Source of the DNA: an uncultured Lachnospiraceae bacterium | GTDB lineage: Bacteria; Bacillota; Clostridia; Lachnospirales; Lachnospiraceae | Assembly: GCA_910586955.1 (NCBI GenBank) | Contig: CAJUMM010000002.1 | Location: 30,482 to 94,481, forward strand | Length of the DNA: 64,000 bases | Direction: 5' to 3' | Shown here: positions 34,206-41,710 of the stretch, piece after piece | Layout: the number at the start of each line of letters is the position of its first letter | Numbering within the stretch: the first letter of the stretch is position 1 | The notes under the pieces: model-generated | Databases searched by the model: none | Seen by the model: the letters and a program-made list of their open reading frames with translations, nothing else | What the model was told of the DNA's origin: nothing | Translations under genes and position numbers: made by a program

Positions 34206-35630
34206 ATGAAGAGATTTCCGGAAAACTTTTTGTGGGGCGGTGCGGTCAGCGCCCACCAGTGCGAGGGCGCCTGGCAGGAAGGCGGAAAAGGAATAAGCAT
34301 CGCGGATGTCATGACTGCCGGAACCAGGCTTTCCCCCCGGAGGATCACGGAAGGGATTGTGGAGGGGGAGCGGTATCCCAACCATGAGGGGATTGATTTT
34401 TACCATACCTTTGAGGAAGATCTGGCTCTCTTAGGGGAGCTGGGCCTGAAATGCTTCCGAACCTCCATTGCCTGGACCCGGATTTTCCCCAGGGGGGACG
34501 AGGAAGAACCCAATGAGGAGGGACTTCGCTTTTACGACCGGCTTTTTGACGCCTGCAGAAAATACGGCATGGAGCCGGTGGTAACCCTCTCCCATTTTGA
34601 GACTCCCTACGCCCTGGTGAAGGAGTACGGGGGCTGGCGGAACCGGAAGCTTATCGGCTTCTTTGAGCGGTATGCCAGGGTGGTTATGGAGCGCTACGGG
34701 ACCAAAGTAAAATATTGGATGACCTTCAACGAGATCAACCACTGCAAGCCCGATTCCAGGCTTGGCATGTGGCTGGCAGGAGCTTTGCGCTGTGAAAAGG
34801 GGGAGGAGGCGCAGGCCTGCGCCCAGGCGGTTCACAATATGTTTGTGGCCGGTGCCAGGGCTGTCCGCATAGGACGGACATTGGGAAAGGAAATCCGCAC
34901 GGGCTGTATGATCGGCTATATTCCCTATTACCCGGCTACCTGTGACCCGAAAGATGTGGCCGCCGCGGAAGCGCGGGGCAGGGAGGACTATTTTTTCCTG
35001 GATGTGATGACAAAAGGCGTCTATCCCTACTATAAAACGAAGCAGTACGAAAAGGCCGGGATTGTGCTGGAGACCCAGGAGAGGGACTGGGAAGATCTGC
35101 GGGAGGGAACCGTAGACTACATCGGCTTCAGCTATTACATGTCCAATGTGTACGGGGCGGATGAGAGCCGGATGACGGTCAGCTCCGGGGGCATTATCAA
35201 GACCATGAAAAATCCCTACCTGAAGGAGACTCTCTGGGGCTGGGCCATCGATCCGGAGGGCCTGCGGATAGCCTTAAACCGTCTCTACGACAGATACGGC
35301 CTGCCTCTGATGGTGGTGGAAAACGGATACGGGGCTTACGACAAACGGGAGCCCGACGGCAGTATCTTGGATGAGGACCGCATTGCCTATTTCAGAGCCC
35401 ATATAGAGGCTATGGGGGAAGCCGTTTCCGAAGACGGCGTGGCTCTCATGGGTTACACCCCCTGGGGCTGCATCGATCTGGTCAGCGCCTCCACGGGAGA
35501 GATGGAGAAACGGTACGGCTTTATCTACGTAGATCTGGACAACCAGGGAAACGGAACCGGGAAACGGTTCCGGAAGAAGTCCTTTGGCTGGTATCAGAAG
35601 GTAATTGAGACAAACGGAGAAATAGTATGA
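34206..35630 (+). CDS. GH1 6-phospho-beta-glucosidase
   Basis: The 474-residue GH1 enzyme has acid/base Glu in MTFNEINH (about residue 175) and nucleophile Glu in VVENGYGAYD (about 369). The motif SASTGEMEKRYGFIYVD near the C terminus matches the Ser-Lys-Tyr triad that binds the 6-phosphate, so it should hydrolyse the phosphorylated product of the PTS. It starts 12 bases after the reductase and overlaps the next gene by four bases (ATGA). Confidence 0.93.
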   Translation: MKRFPENFLWGGAVSAHQCEGAWQEGGKGISIADVMTAGTRLSPRRITEGIVEGERYPNHEGIDFYHTFEEDLALLGELGLKCFRTSIAWTRIFPRGDEEEPNEEGLRFYDRLFDACRKYGMEPVVTLSHFETPYALVKEYGGWRNRKLIGFFERYARVVMERYGTKVKYWMTFNEINHCKPDSRLGMWLAGALRCEKGEEAQACAQAVHNMFVAGARAVRIGRTLGKEIRTGCMIGYIPYYPATCDPKDVAAAEARGREDYFFLDVMTKGVYPYYKTKQYEKAGIVLETQERDWEDLREGTVDYIGFSYYMSNVYGADESRMTVSSGGIIKTMKNPYLKETLWGWAIDPEGLRIALNRLYDRYGLPLMVVENGYGAYDKREPDGSILDEDRIAYFRAHIEAMGEAVSEDGVALMGYTPWGCIDLVSASTGEMEKRYGFIYVDLDNQGNGTGKRFRKKSFGWYQKVIETNGEIV

Positions 35631-36088
35631 CAGAGGACAAACGAGAGATAGAGGCCCTGTCCGCAAGCTTTGTCCGGGGAATCCGGCTGGGTGAATTTGA
35701 AGACCTTTCGATTTTTGCCCCGGATGCGGATATCTGCTGTTCCCATACGGGGAGTGGCCGGGGGCCGGCAGGGGCCCTCCGGCTTCTGGCCTATCCCGGA
35801 CCAAAGCCGGAACAGGTGAGGCAGAATGTGGAGAATATGGATTTTTACAGGGAAGGGTCGAAGGCCCGGCAGAGTTTTCATATCCTCCAGATTTATACCC
35901 TGCATGGGGAAAACGGGGAGCTCCATTATTTCCGGTACGGGGGAATCTTTGCAGTGGGTTATGGGAAAGAGAAGGATGGCTGGAAGATAGAAAGCGTTCG
36001 CTTTGACCTTTGCTGTGCGGAGGGCAATACTTTCTGGGTGAAAGACTGGAATCTGATTTTTAGTGTTGATAATTCTTTACGCATGTAA
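35627..36088 (+). CDS. Single-domain SnoaL/NTF2-like protein
   Basis: The 153-residue protein resembles the first half of the double-domain protein at 28088. It has the helical opening (KREIEALSASFVRGI), GGIFAVGYGKEKDGWKIESVRFDLCCAEGNTFWVKDW and the same EGNT-x-x-x-KDW end motif. Translation is coupled to the GH1 gene by an ATGA overlap. It is the last gene of the operon; the promoter of the next toxin-antitoxin pair begins inside its 3' end. Whether it is an enzyme or a binding protein is unknown. Confidence 0.6.
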   Translation: MTEDKREIEALSASFVRGIRLGEFEDLSIFAPDADICCSHTGSGRGPAGALRLLAYPGPKPEQVRQNVENMDFYREGSKARQSFHILQIYTLHGENGELHYFRYGGIFAVGYGKEKDGWKIESVRFDLCCAEGNTFWVKDWNLIFSVDNSLRM

Positions 36089-36094
36089 TATAAT
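36066..36094 (+). promoter_or_regulatory. Promoter of the RelB/PIN module
   Basis: TTGATA (36066-36071), a 17-base spacer and TATAAT (36089-36094), overlapping the end of the NTF2-like gene. Confidence 0.8.
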
Positions 36095-36112
36095 AATATA
36101 ACAAATACATGC
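36081..36112. promoter_or_regulatory. Inverted repeat flanking the -10 box of the toxin-antitoxin module
   Basis: GCATGTA (36081-36087) and TACATGC (36106-36112) are perfect inverted arms 18 bases apart, with the -10 box between them. This is a likely operator for autorepression by the RelB-type antitoxin. Confidence 0.6.
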
Positions 36113-36147
36113 AAAACAACTTCACTATAACAACCAGGAGGTGTCCT

Positions 36148-36444
36148 ATGGCAGAACAGGTTTTGATCCAATTTAGAGCAGATAAGGCATTGAAACAGGA
36201 AGTGGCGGAAATATATGAGAAACTTGGAATGGATTTGCCCACAGCTTTTCGTATGTTTATGGTTAAAAGCAAAATGATAAAAGGGCTTCCGTTTGAAGCA
36301 ACGCTGCCGGAGAGCACGATAACAAGGGCAGAAGCTAAACATGCTTTTTATGAACTGCGGAGGCAGGCAGCCGATGTTCCGGAAATGTCTCTTGATGAAA
36401 TTAATGCTGAGATTTCGGCAGTAAGAGTAGAAAGAAAAGGATAA
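36148..36444 (+). CDS. RelB/DinJ-family antitoxin
   Basis: The 98-residue protein has a ribbon-helix-helix start typical of RelB/DinJ (QVLIQFRADKALKQEVAEIYEKLGMDLPTAFRMFMVKS) followed by an acidic toxin-binding tail. ATG at 36148 has AGGAGGTG upstream; the open frame from 36109 covers the promoter region. It ends six bases before the PIN gene. Base composition is more A+T-rich than the operons around it. Confidence 0.85.
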   Translation: MAEQVLIQFRADKALKQEVAEIYEKLGMDLPTAFRMFMVKSKMIKGLPFEATLPESTITRAEAKHAFYELRRQAADVPEMSLDEINAEISAVRVERKG

Positions 36445-36450
36445 ACGGCA

Positions 36451-36879
36451 ATGGAATATTATGCAGTAATTGATACCAATGTATTGCTTTCGGCCTTGCT
36501 TTCCAAAGTGGAAACATCTGCCACAGTCAAAGTTTTGGAGGCCGTTTTTGACGGGAAGATTGTTCCATTGTATCATCAGGAAATTTTGGATGAGTATAGT
36601 GAAGTGCTGCACAGAGAAAAATTTCATTTACAGGAAAAATTAGTACGCAAGGTACTTGATGCGGTGAGACAATATGGAGTAGAAGTGTTTCCGCAGCCTA
36701 CAGGAGCGGTTTTGATTGATATGGATGACCTTGTGTTTTATGAAGTGGCTATGGAAAAGAGAGAAGATAATGCGTATTTAGTTACAGGGAACCAGAAACA
36801 CTATCCATTTAAAGATTTTATTGTTACGCCTGGGGAAATGATACAAATGATAGAAAATTCATTTTCAGAAAAGAAATAA
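36451..36879 (+). CDS. PIN-domain toxin of a type II toxin-antitoxin pair
   Basis: The 142-residue protein matches the putative-toxin PIN family: the N-terminal Asp in VIDTNVLLSALL, a middle Glu in ILDEYSEVLHREKF, and the C-terminal acidic cluster REDNAYLVTGNQKHY. PIN proteins cut RNA at an acidic metal site. The expected third acidic cluster is present, so it looks intact. Partnering with a RelB/DinJ-type antitoxin rather than a VapB/AbrB type is a less common pairing. Confidence 0.8.
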   Translation: MEYYAVIDTNVLLSALLSKVETSATVKVLEAVFDGKIVPLYHQEILDEYSEVLHREKFHLQEKLVRKVLDAVRQYGVEVFPQPTGAVLIDMDDLVFYEVAMEKREDNAYLVTGNQKHYPFKDFIVTPGEMIQMIENSFSEKK

Positions 36880-36890
36880 GTAAAAAACCA

Positions 36891-36919
36891 TTGACGCGCC
36901 CCCCATTTTTCTATATAAT
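36891..36919 (+). promoter_or_regulatory. Promoter of the pot operon
   Basis: TTGACG (36891-36896), a 17-base spacer with a run of C, and TATAAT (36914-36919). Confidence 0.85.
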
Positions 36920-36925
36920 GCAAGT

Positions 36926-37017
36926 TGCGGGGGCGCATGCAAATGCAGAAAACAAAGAGCCTCGCCTAATATGGTGGTTTCACCCGGAGACGGGTGGAGT
37001 TCATTGGTTAGAAGCAC
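36926..37017 (+). ncRNA. Structured leader RNA upstream of potD, class not recognised
   Basis: Between promoter and terminator lie about 95 bases with a perfect hairpin CACCCG-GAGA-CGGGTG (36981-36996), capped by a GNRA-type loop. CTAAT (36967-36971) and ATTGG (37003-37007) could pair outside it, and GGGGGCG (36929-36935) could pair with CTCGCC (36961-36966). No known riboswitch core (glycine, purine, SAM, TPP, lysine, THF, ZTP) fits. Promoter, compact fold and terminator together look like a riboswitch or protein-bound attenuator for polyamine uptake. Confidence 0.5.
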
Positions 37018-37061
37018 ATAGGACGGGAAAGTCAGTAAAGCTTTCTCCAGTCCTATTTTTT
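37018..37061 (+). terminator. Terminator in the potD leader
   Basis: ATAGGAC (37018-37024) pairs with GTCCTAT (37050-37056), GGGAAAG (37025-37031) pairs with CTTTCTC (37041-37047), and a T tract ends at 37061. It lies 43 bases before the potD ATG, so transcription must read through it. Confidence 0.88.
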
Positions 37062-37104
37062 ATGCTTATTGAACAAAAATTACAGAGAAGAGAAGGAGAA
37101 CGGA

Positions 37105-38160
37105 ATGAAGAGAAGAGGAGTGTCCTTGTTTCTGGTATTGATTTTGTGCATTGCTTCCCTGTCAGGGTGTAAAAAGAAGGACAGCGGAGAAAAATTGTAT
37201 GTCTATAACTGGACGGAGTACATTCCCCAGGAGGTCTATGACGCCTTTGAGGAGCAGACGGGAATCCATGTGGTGGAGTCCACCTTTTCCTCCAACGAGG
37301 AGATGCTGGCCAAGCTGACGGCAGGAGGAACGGGCCAGTACGACATGGTAATTGCCAGCAATTACGTGGTGAAGGCCATGGTGGAGCAAGATCTGATACA
37401 GCCCATTCACAAGGAAAATTTAAAGAATCTGGGAAATATCAGTCCCTCTTCCCTTGGACAGTCCTACGATCCGGACAATACCTACTCCATTCCCTTTATG
37501 AGTACGATCACGGTGATTGCGGTGAACCAGGAAAAGTGCCGGGAGCTCGGGGTGACGATTACGAAATTTGATGATCTCTTGAATCCTGCTCTGGAGAATA
37601 ATATTGTGGTGGTGGACGACGTGCGGGAAATTGTGGGAATCGCCCTGAAAGCCCAGGGGCAGGATTCAAATTCTACGGATGAGGAAACCGTCAAGGGAAC
37701 CCTTTCCTGGCTGCAGAAACTCCAGCCCAATGTCAAGGCCTACGACAGTGACAGCCCGAAAACTCTTCTGGCAGCCAATGATGTAGCAGTTGGTATTGTA
37801 TATAATACGGATGCAGGGATGGCTATCAAGGAAAATCCGGATATTGATGTAGTGTTTACCCAGGAACCCTGTGAGATTTCCGTAGACAATTTTGTCATCA
37901 CTTCCGGTGCGGCTAATGTGGAAAATGCAGAGAAATTTATTGACTTTATCCACCAGCCGGAGATTTATAAAATGATTCTGGACGAATTTCCCAGCGTCTG
38001 CTTAAATGATGCGGCTATGGAAATTCTGGAGTCCGACTATCTGGACAATCCGGGCAGCAATGTGGAGAGGTCCGAGATCGAGCGGGCCACCCTTATCGAA
38101 GAGGTGGGAGACGCAGTGTCCTGGTACGACGAAGTGTTTACCAAGATGAAGACCAATTAA
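37105..38160 (+). CDS. potD: Spermidine/putrescine-binding lipoprotein
   Basis: The 351-residue protein has a lipoprotein signal ending LSGC (Cys about residue 22) and a PotD-type body: LYVYNWTEYIPQEVYDAFEEQTG, SNEEMLAKLTAGGTGQYDMVIASNYVV (in parts), and FVITSGAANVENAEKFIDFI. It captures polyamines for the importer encoded downstream. ATG at 37105 has AGAAGGAGAA upstream. The gene order potD first, then potN, potA, potB, potC, differs from E. coli potABCD. A 19-base repeat begins at its stop codon. Confidence 0.9.
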   Translation: MKRRGVSLFLVLILCIASLSGCKKKDSGEKLYVYNWTEYIPQEVYDAFEEQTGIHVVESTFSSNEEMLAKLTAGGTGQYDMVIASNYVVKAMVEQDLIQPIHKENLKNLGNISPSSLGQSYDPDNTYSIPFMSTITVIAVNQEKCRELGVTITKFDDLLNPALENNIVVVDDVREIVGIALKAQGQDSNSTDEETVKGTLSWLQKLQPNVKAYDSDSPKTLLAANDVAVGIVYNTDAGMAIKENPDIDVVFTQEPCEISVDNFVITSGAANVENAEKFIDFIHQPEIYKMILDEFPSVCLNDAAMEILESDYLDNPGSNVERSEIERATLIEEVGDAVSWYDEVFTKMKTN

Positions 38161-38177
38161 CAGCAGGAGCCCGGACA
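38159..38177 (+). repeat. 19-base repeat AACAGCAGGAGCCCGGACA, copy 1
   Basis: It overlaps the potD stop codon. Identical 19-base copies lie at 41630 and 41669, and each is followed by a CCAGAA. The rest of the 119-base gap to potN holds a G+C-rich stretch with no clear gene. Confidence 0.75.
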
Positions 38178-38279
38178 AAGCCCAGAAGGATTTACGGGCA
38201 CAGGTCTTCGTGACCGGAAATCCTTCTAGTAAGGGGGCTTTGGGAGGGATACTGCGGAACTCAAAATAGGAGGTTTGTA

Positions 38280-38618
38280 ATGAAGAAGATTGAGATTATT
38301 ACCAGACCGGATAAACTGGATATTATCAAGAAAATTCTGGCGGAGAACGAATATTCCGGCATGACGGTGACGGCGGCTATGGGCTGCGGACGCCAGAAGG
38401 CCGATGCCAAAGACTTTGAAGAGCTGAATCTGGAGATGAACCTTCTGCCCAAAATACATGTTATGACGGTGGTATGGGACGAGGATCTGGAGGATATCTT
38501 GTGTGAACTCCAGCAGAAGCTGACCACGGGAAGTGTGGGAGACGGCAAGATATTTATCTCTACCATCGACGATGTGGTGAGAATCAGGACAGGGGAGCGT
38601 GGATATAAGACCCTGTAA
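38280..38618 (+). CDS. potN: PII-like protein of the PotN type
   Basis: The 112-residue protein has the GlnB/PII fold: MKKIEIITRPDKLDIIKKIL, GMTVTAAMGCGRQK opening a T-loop, the B-loop TGSVGDGKIFIS and the C-loop RIRTGERG. The T-loop (KADAKDFEELNLEMNLLPK) lacks the uridylylation Tyr of classical GlnB. Its place inside a pot operon matches PotN, an adenylate-sensing PII subgroup described in Firmicutes polyamine operons. It probably couples polyamine import to energy state. An AGGAGG site precedes ATG 38280. Confidence 0.82.
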   Translation: MKKIEIITRPDKLDIIKKILAENEYSGMTVTAAMGCGRQKADAKDFEELNLEMNLLPKIHVMTVVWDEDLEDILCELQQKLTTGSVGDGKIFISTIDDVVRIRTGERGYKTL

Positions 38619-38634
38619 TGCAGGAGGACGACAG

Positions 38635-39783
38635 ATGAGCCAGGCCAGTGAAAATGTGATTGTCCGTTTGACGGATGTGGATAAAAATTTTGAAAATGAC
38701 CGGGTGGTGAAGAAGCTGAACCTGGATGTGCAGGAGGGGGAGTTCCTGACCATGCTGGGGCCCTCCGGCTGCGGAAAGACTACCACCCTCCGCATGATTG
38801 CAGGATTTGAGTATCCCACGGGGGGCCGGATTTTTCTGGAAGGCCAGGATGTGGAGGGCAAAAAGCCCAATCAGCGCAATGTAAACACGGTGTTCCAGAA
38901 TTATGCCCTCTTTCCCCATATGAATGTATTTGACAACATTGCCTTCGGCCTGGTGGAGAAGAAGGTGAAAAAGGAGGAGATCCGCCGCCGGGTGGAGGAG
39001 ATGATCCGCCTGGTGCGCTTGGACGGTATGGAAAAACGGATGCCCTCCCAGATGTCAGGGGGACAGAAGCAGAGGGTAGCCATTGCCCGGGCTCTGGTGA
39101 ACCGGCCCAAAGTGCTGCTTCTGGATGAACCGCTGGGGGCCCTGGACTTGAAGCTCCGGAAGCAGATGCAGGGGGAGCTGAAACATCTTCAGAAGCAGCT
39201 GGGCATTACCTTTATCTATGTTACCCACGATCAGGAGGAAGCCCTGACCATGAGCGACCGGATTGCCGTGATGAACAACGGTTATCTGGAGCAGGTGGGG
39301 ACGCCGGAGGAGGTCTACAACCATCCCCAGACCAAGTTTGTGGCGGATTTTATCGGGGAGTCCAATATTATCGAGGGCTATATTGAGCATATGACGGAGG
39401 ATTCCATTGAAGTGACCATGGAGTCTGGGAAAGCGGTCATTCATGAGACCGGGTACCGTCTGGAGGAAATGGTTTACCTCTGCGTGCGGCCTGAGAATCT
39501 GAAAATTTCCACAGAGGTGGTGGAGGGTTTCCGGTTCCGGGGACAGGTACGGGAGCATATTTTTATCGGCTCTATCAATAAAACCATGATCGAACTGCCC
39601 AACGGCCAGATGCTGAAAGCGGAGACCCCGGCGGAAGATGCGCTGGTTCCGGTGGGAACGGCGGTGAATGTTTACTGGAATCCGGGCAAGGCGGTGGTAA
39701 TGCGCACCAAGGAAGAGCAGATTTACAATGTAATCGAGCAGTCTGTTGCCATAGAGGGAATGACCAATGATCAAATCTATTAA
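38635..39783 (+). CDS. potA: Polyamine ABC transporter ATP-binding protein
   Basis: The 382-residue protein has Walker A GPSGCGKTT near residue 43, signature MSGGQKQRVAIARAL, Walker B VLLLDEPLGALD and a C-terminal TOBE domain (VCVRPENLKIS-like). Length and order match PotA. ATG at 38635 has AGGAGG; an upstream frame from 38599 has none. It overlaps potB by 17 bases. Confidence 0.93.
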   Translation: MSQASENVIVRLTDVDKNFENDRVVKKLNLDVQEGEFLTMLGPSGCGKTTTLRMIAGFEYPTGGRIFLEGQDVEGKKPNQRNVNTVFQNYALFPHMNVFDNIAFGLVEKKVKKEEIRRRVEEMIRLVRLDGMEKRMPSQMSGGQKQRVAIARALVNRPKVLLLDEPLGALDLKLRKQMQGELKHLQKQLGITFIYVTHDQEEALTMSDRIAVMNNGYLEQVGTPEEVYNHPQTKFVADFIGESNIIEGYIEHMTEDSIEVTMESGKAVIHETGYRLEEMVYLCVRPENLKISTEVVEGFRFRGQVREHIFIGSINKTMIELPNGQMLKAETPAEDALVPVGTAVNVYWNPGKAVVMRTKEEQIYNVIEQSVAIEGMTNDQIY

Positions 39784-40621
39784 GAAACGGCTGGCAGCAA
39801 TAGTCACGGTAGGGCCTACGGTCCTGTGGCTGGGGGCTTTTCTCATGATACCCCTGGCCTATGTGATCGGTATCAGCTTTTTGACAAAAAATGCCTACGG
39901 CGGCGTGGATTTCGTGCCTACCATTGCCAACTATATCAGTCTTTTTCAGAGCGAGTATGCCAAGGTGTTTGCGGACTCTCTGTGGCTCTCCCTTAAAACA
40001 ACGGTGATCTGCCTTCTGGCAGGATATCCTTTCGCCTATATCATTGCCAATGCCCCCAGGAAGTGGAAGCCCGTGCTGGTGCTTCTTTTGATGCTGCCCT
40101 TCTGGACCAATTCCCTGATCCGCACCTACGGATGGAACACCCTTTTGCGGACGGAGGGAATTATCAATCATTTCCTGCAGAATCTGGGGCTGATTGAGAA
40201 GCCCTTGGAAATGCTGTATACGGACGGGGCCGTGCTTCTGGGCATGGTCTATGCGCTGCTGCCCTTTACGGTGCTGCCCCTGCATACCTCCATTGAGAAG
40301 CTGGATAAGTCCCTTCTGGAGGCGGCGGATGATCTGGGGGCTTCCAGAGTCCATGTATTTACCCGGGTCATACTTCCCTTAACCATGCCGGGGATTTTCG
40401 CCGGGTCCATCCAGACCTTTATTCCCTCCCTGGGATTCTTTTTTATCTCCGACATGATGGGTGGTGCGAAAACCATGTATATCGGAAACCTGATCAAAAA
40501 CCAGTTCCTGTCTGCCCGGAACTGGCCTTTGGGAGCGGTGCTTTCCATAGTGCTGATTGTGATTACGCTGATTCTGATGAAGCTCTACACCCGTGTGGGG
40601 AGCTTGGAAGACATGGCGTAA
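39767..40621 (+). CDS. potB: Polyamine ABC transporter permease PotB
   Basis: The 284-residue protein has about six membrane helices and the inner-membrane component loop EAADDLGASRVHVFTRVILPL, which docks on PotA. GYPFAYIIANAP and LLLMLPFWTNSLIRTYGWN are typical of PotB. The start overlaps potA and is probably translationally coupled. Confidence 0.92.
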   Translation: MIKSIKKRLAAIVTVGPTVLWLGAFLMIPLAYVIGISFLTKNAYGGVDFVPTIANYISLFQSEYAKVFADSLWLSLKTTVICLLAGYPFAYIIANAPRKWKPVLVLLLMLPFWTNSLIRTYGWNTLLRTEGIINHFLQNLGLIEKPLEMLYTDGAVLLGMVYALLPFTVLPLHTSIEKLDKSLLEAADDLGASRVHVFTRVILPLTMPGIFAGSIQTFIPSLGFFFISDMMGGAKTMYIGNLIKNQFLSARNWPLGAVLSIVLIVITLILMKLYTRVGSLEDMA

Positions 40622-40796
40622 GCATAAGCCGTGCAGAAAAAGACAGACTCACGCAGGCGTGTGCTTGCACACAAGCCGGAGTGAGGATGGCTTTTTCTAT
40701 AGGGCGCAGCCCGACAGCGAGAAGGAGCGGCAGCGGATTCGAGCTGGCAGCACGGCGTTTATCACGGCGTTTAATAGATGAGAAAGGAGTTCCGCC
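40622..40796 (+). repeat. Structured intercistronic element between potB and potC
   Basis: This 175-base gap carries a long nested palindrome from 40635 to 40698. The paired arms are AGAAAAAG/CTTTTTCT, CTCAC/GTGAG, GGC/GCC and GTGTGC/GCACAC around a TT loop. Two direct copies of CACGGCGTTTA (40751 and 40763) come just before the potC ribosome site. Adjacent pot genes elsewhere in the operon overlap or nearly touch, so this looks like an inserted extragenic repeat. No convincing gene lies in it. Confidence 0.6.
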
Positions 40797-41597
40797 ATGA
40801 AAAAGCAGAGAAAAGTCCGGGAATTTAAACCAGGAAGCGTTCTCTACGCCTGCCTGATGTATCTTTTTCTATATCTTCCCATCTTTGTGGTAATTGCCTT
40901 TTCCTTTAACACCTCAAAGATGAACATTACCTTCGAAGGCTTTACTTTCGCCTGGTACGGCCGCATGTTCGAGAACCGCCAGCTGATGCAGTCCTTTGTG
41001 AACACGGTGATTGTGGCCGGGGCCAGTACTGTCCTCTCGGTGCTTATCGGGACCTTGTGCGCTCTGGGTCTTTATAAGTTTGAGTTTAAGCTGAAAAATC
41101 TTATCAGCAGTTCCCTTTATATTCCCATTGTGATTCCGGAGCTGGTCTTTGCCATTGCCCTTCTGATCTTTTTTACATCCTTAAATATCAGCATGAGCAT
41201 GGGGACCCTGATTATCGCCCATGTAACCTTTTCCATGCCTTTTGTAGTGATTACCGTCCGGGCCAGACTGGCGGGGTTTGACAAATCCATCGAGGAGGCG
41301 GCCAGGGATCTGGGGGCCAACGAATTCCGCACCTTCTGGCGGGTAACTCTGCCTATGATTTTTCCCGGCGTGATTTCCGGCGGTATGCTGGCTCTGACCA
41401 TGTCCTTAGACGATGTAGTGGTCAGCTTCTTTACGGCAGGGCCGGAGAGCACTACCCTGCCCTTAAAAATCCTGGGCATGGTCCGCAAAGGCGTCTCCCC
41501 GGATGTGAACGCCCTGTCCACCCTGATGATCGTAGGGACAGTGGTGATTCTTCTCACTTCCACCCTGATTCAGGGGCATTTGGAAAAGAAACTCTAG
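40797..41597 (+). CDS. potC: Polyamine ABC transporter permease PotC
   Basis: The 266-residue protein has six membrane helices and the docking loop EEAARDLGANEFRTFWRVTLPMIFPG. The start LYACLMYLFLYLPIFVVIAFSFN and late SLDDVVVSFFTAGPES are typical of PotC. AGAAAGGAG precedes the ATG. It is the last pot gene; no T-tract terminator follows, only two copies of the 19-base repeat. Confidence 0.93.
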   Translation: MKKQRKVREFKPGSVLYACLMYLFLYLPIFVVIAFSFNTSKMNITFEGFTFAWYGRMFENRQLMQSFVNTVIVAGASTVLSVLIGTLCALGLYKFEFKLKNLISSSLYIPIVIPELVFAIALLIFFTSLNISMSMGTLIIAHVTFSMPFVVITVRARLAGFDKSIEEAARDLGANEFRTFWRVTLPMIFPGVISGGMLALTMSLDDVVVSFFTAGPESTTLPLKILGMVRKGVSPDVNALSTLMIVGTVVILLTSTLIQGHLEKKL

Positions 41598-41629
41598 CAA
41601 AAAGGAGCAAAACACGGTATACTTGTATT

Positions 41630-41648
41630 AACAGCAGGAGCCCGGACA
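41630..41648 (+). repeat. 19-base repeat, copy 2
   Basis: Identical to the copy at 38159 and 39 bases before copy 3. It lies between potC and the GNAT gene. Confidence 0.75.
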
Positions 41649-41668
41649 GATCCAGAACTGGAATAAAA

Positions 41669-41687
41669 AACAGCAGGAGCCCGGACA
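41669..41687 (+). repeat. 19-base repeat, copy 3
   Basis: Identical 19 bases, followed by GCCCCAGAAAGGAG, the last part of which serves as the ribosome site region of the GNAT gene. Confidence 0.75.
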
Positions 41688-41710
41688 GCCCCAGAAAGGA
41701 GTGCAGGCAT

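Noticed and set aside
36926..37017. Purine or glutamine riboswitch upstream of potD
   Set aside because: TAATATGG and TTTC recall the purine class, and GTTCA with GACGGGAAAGT recalls the glutamine class, but the remaining core bases and stems do not fit either.
40593..40781. Open frame crossing the potB-potC gap
   Set aside because: It begins inside potB in another frame and runs through a palindromic repeat; no protein-like pattern.
38159..41687. CRISPR array, from the repeated 19-mer
   Set aside because: There are only three copies, one of them 3.5 kb away, with no uniform spacers and no cas genes.
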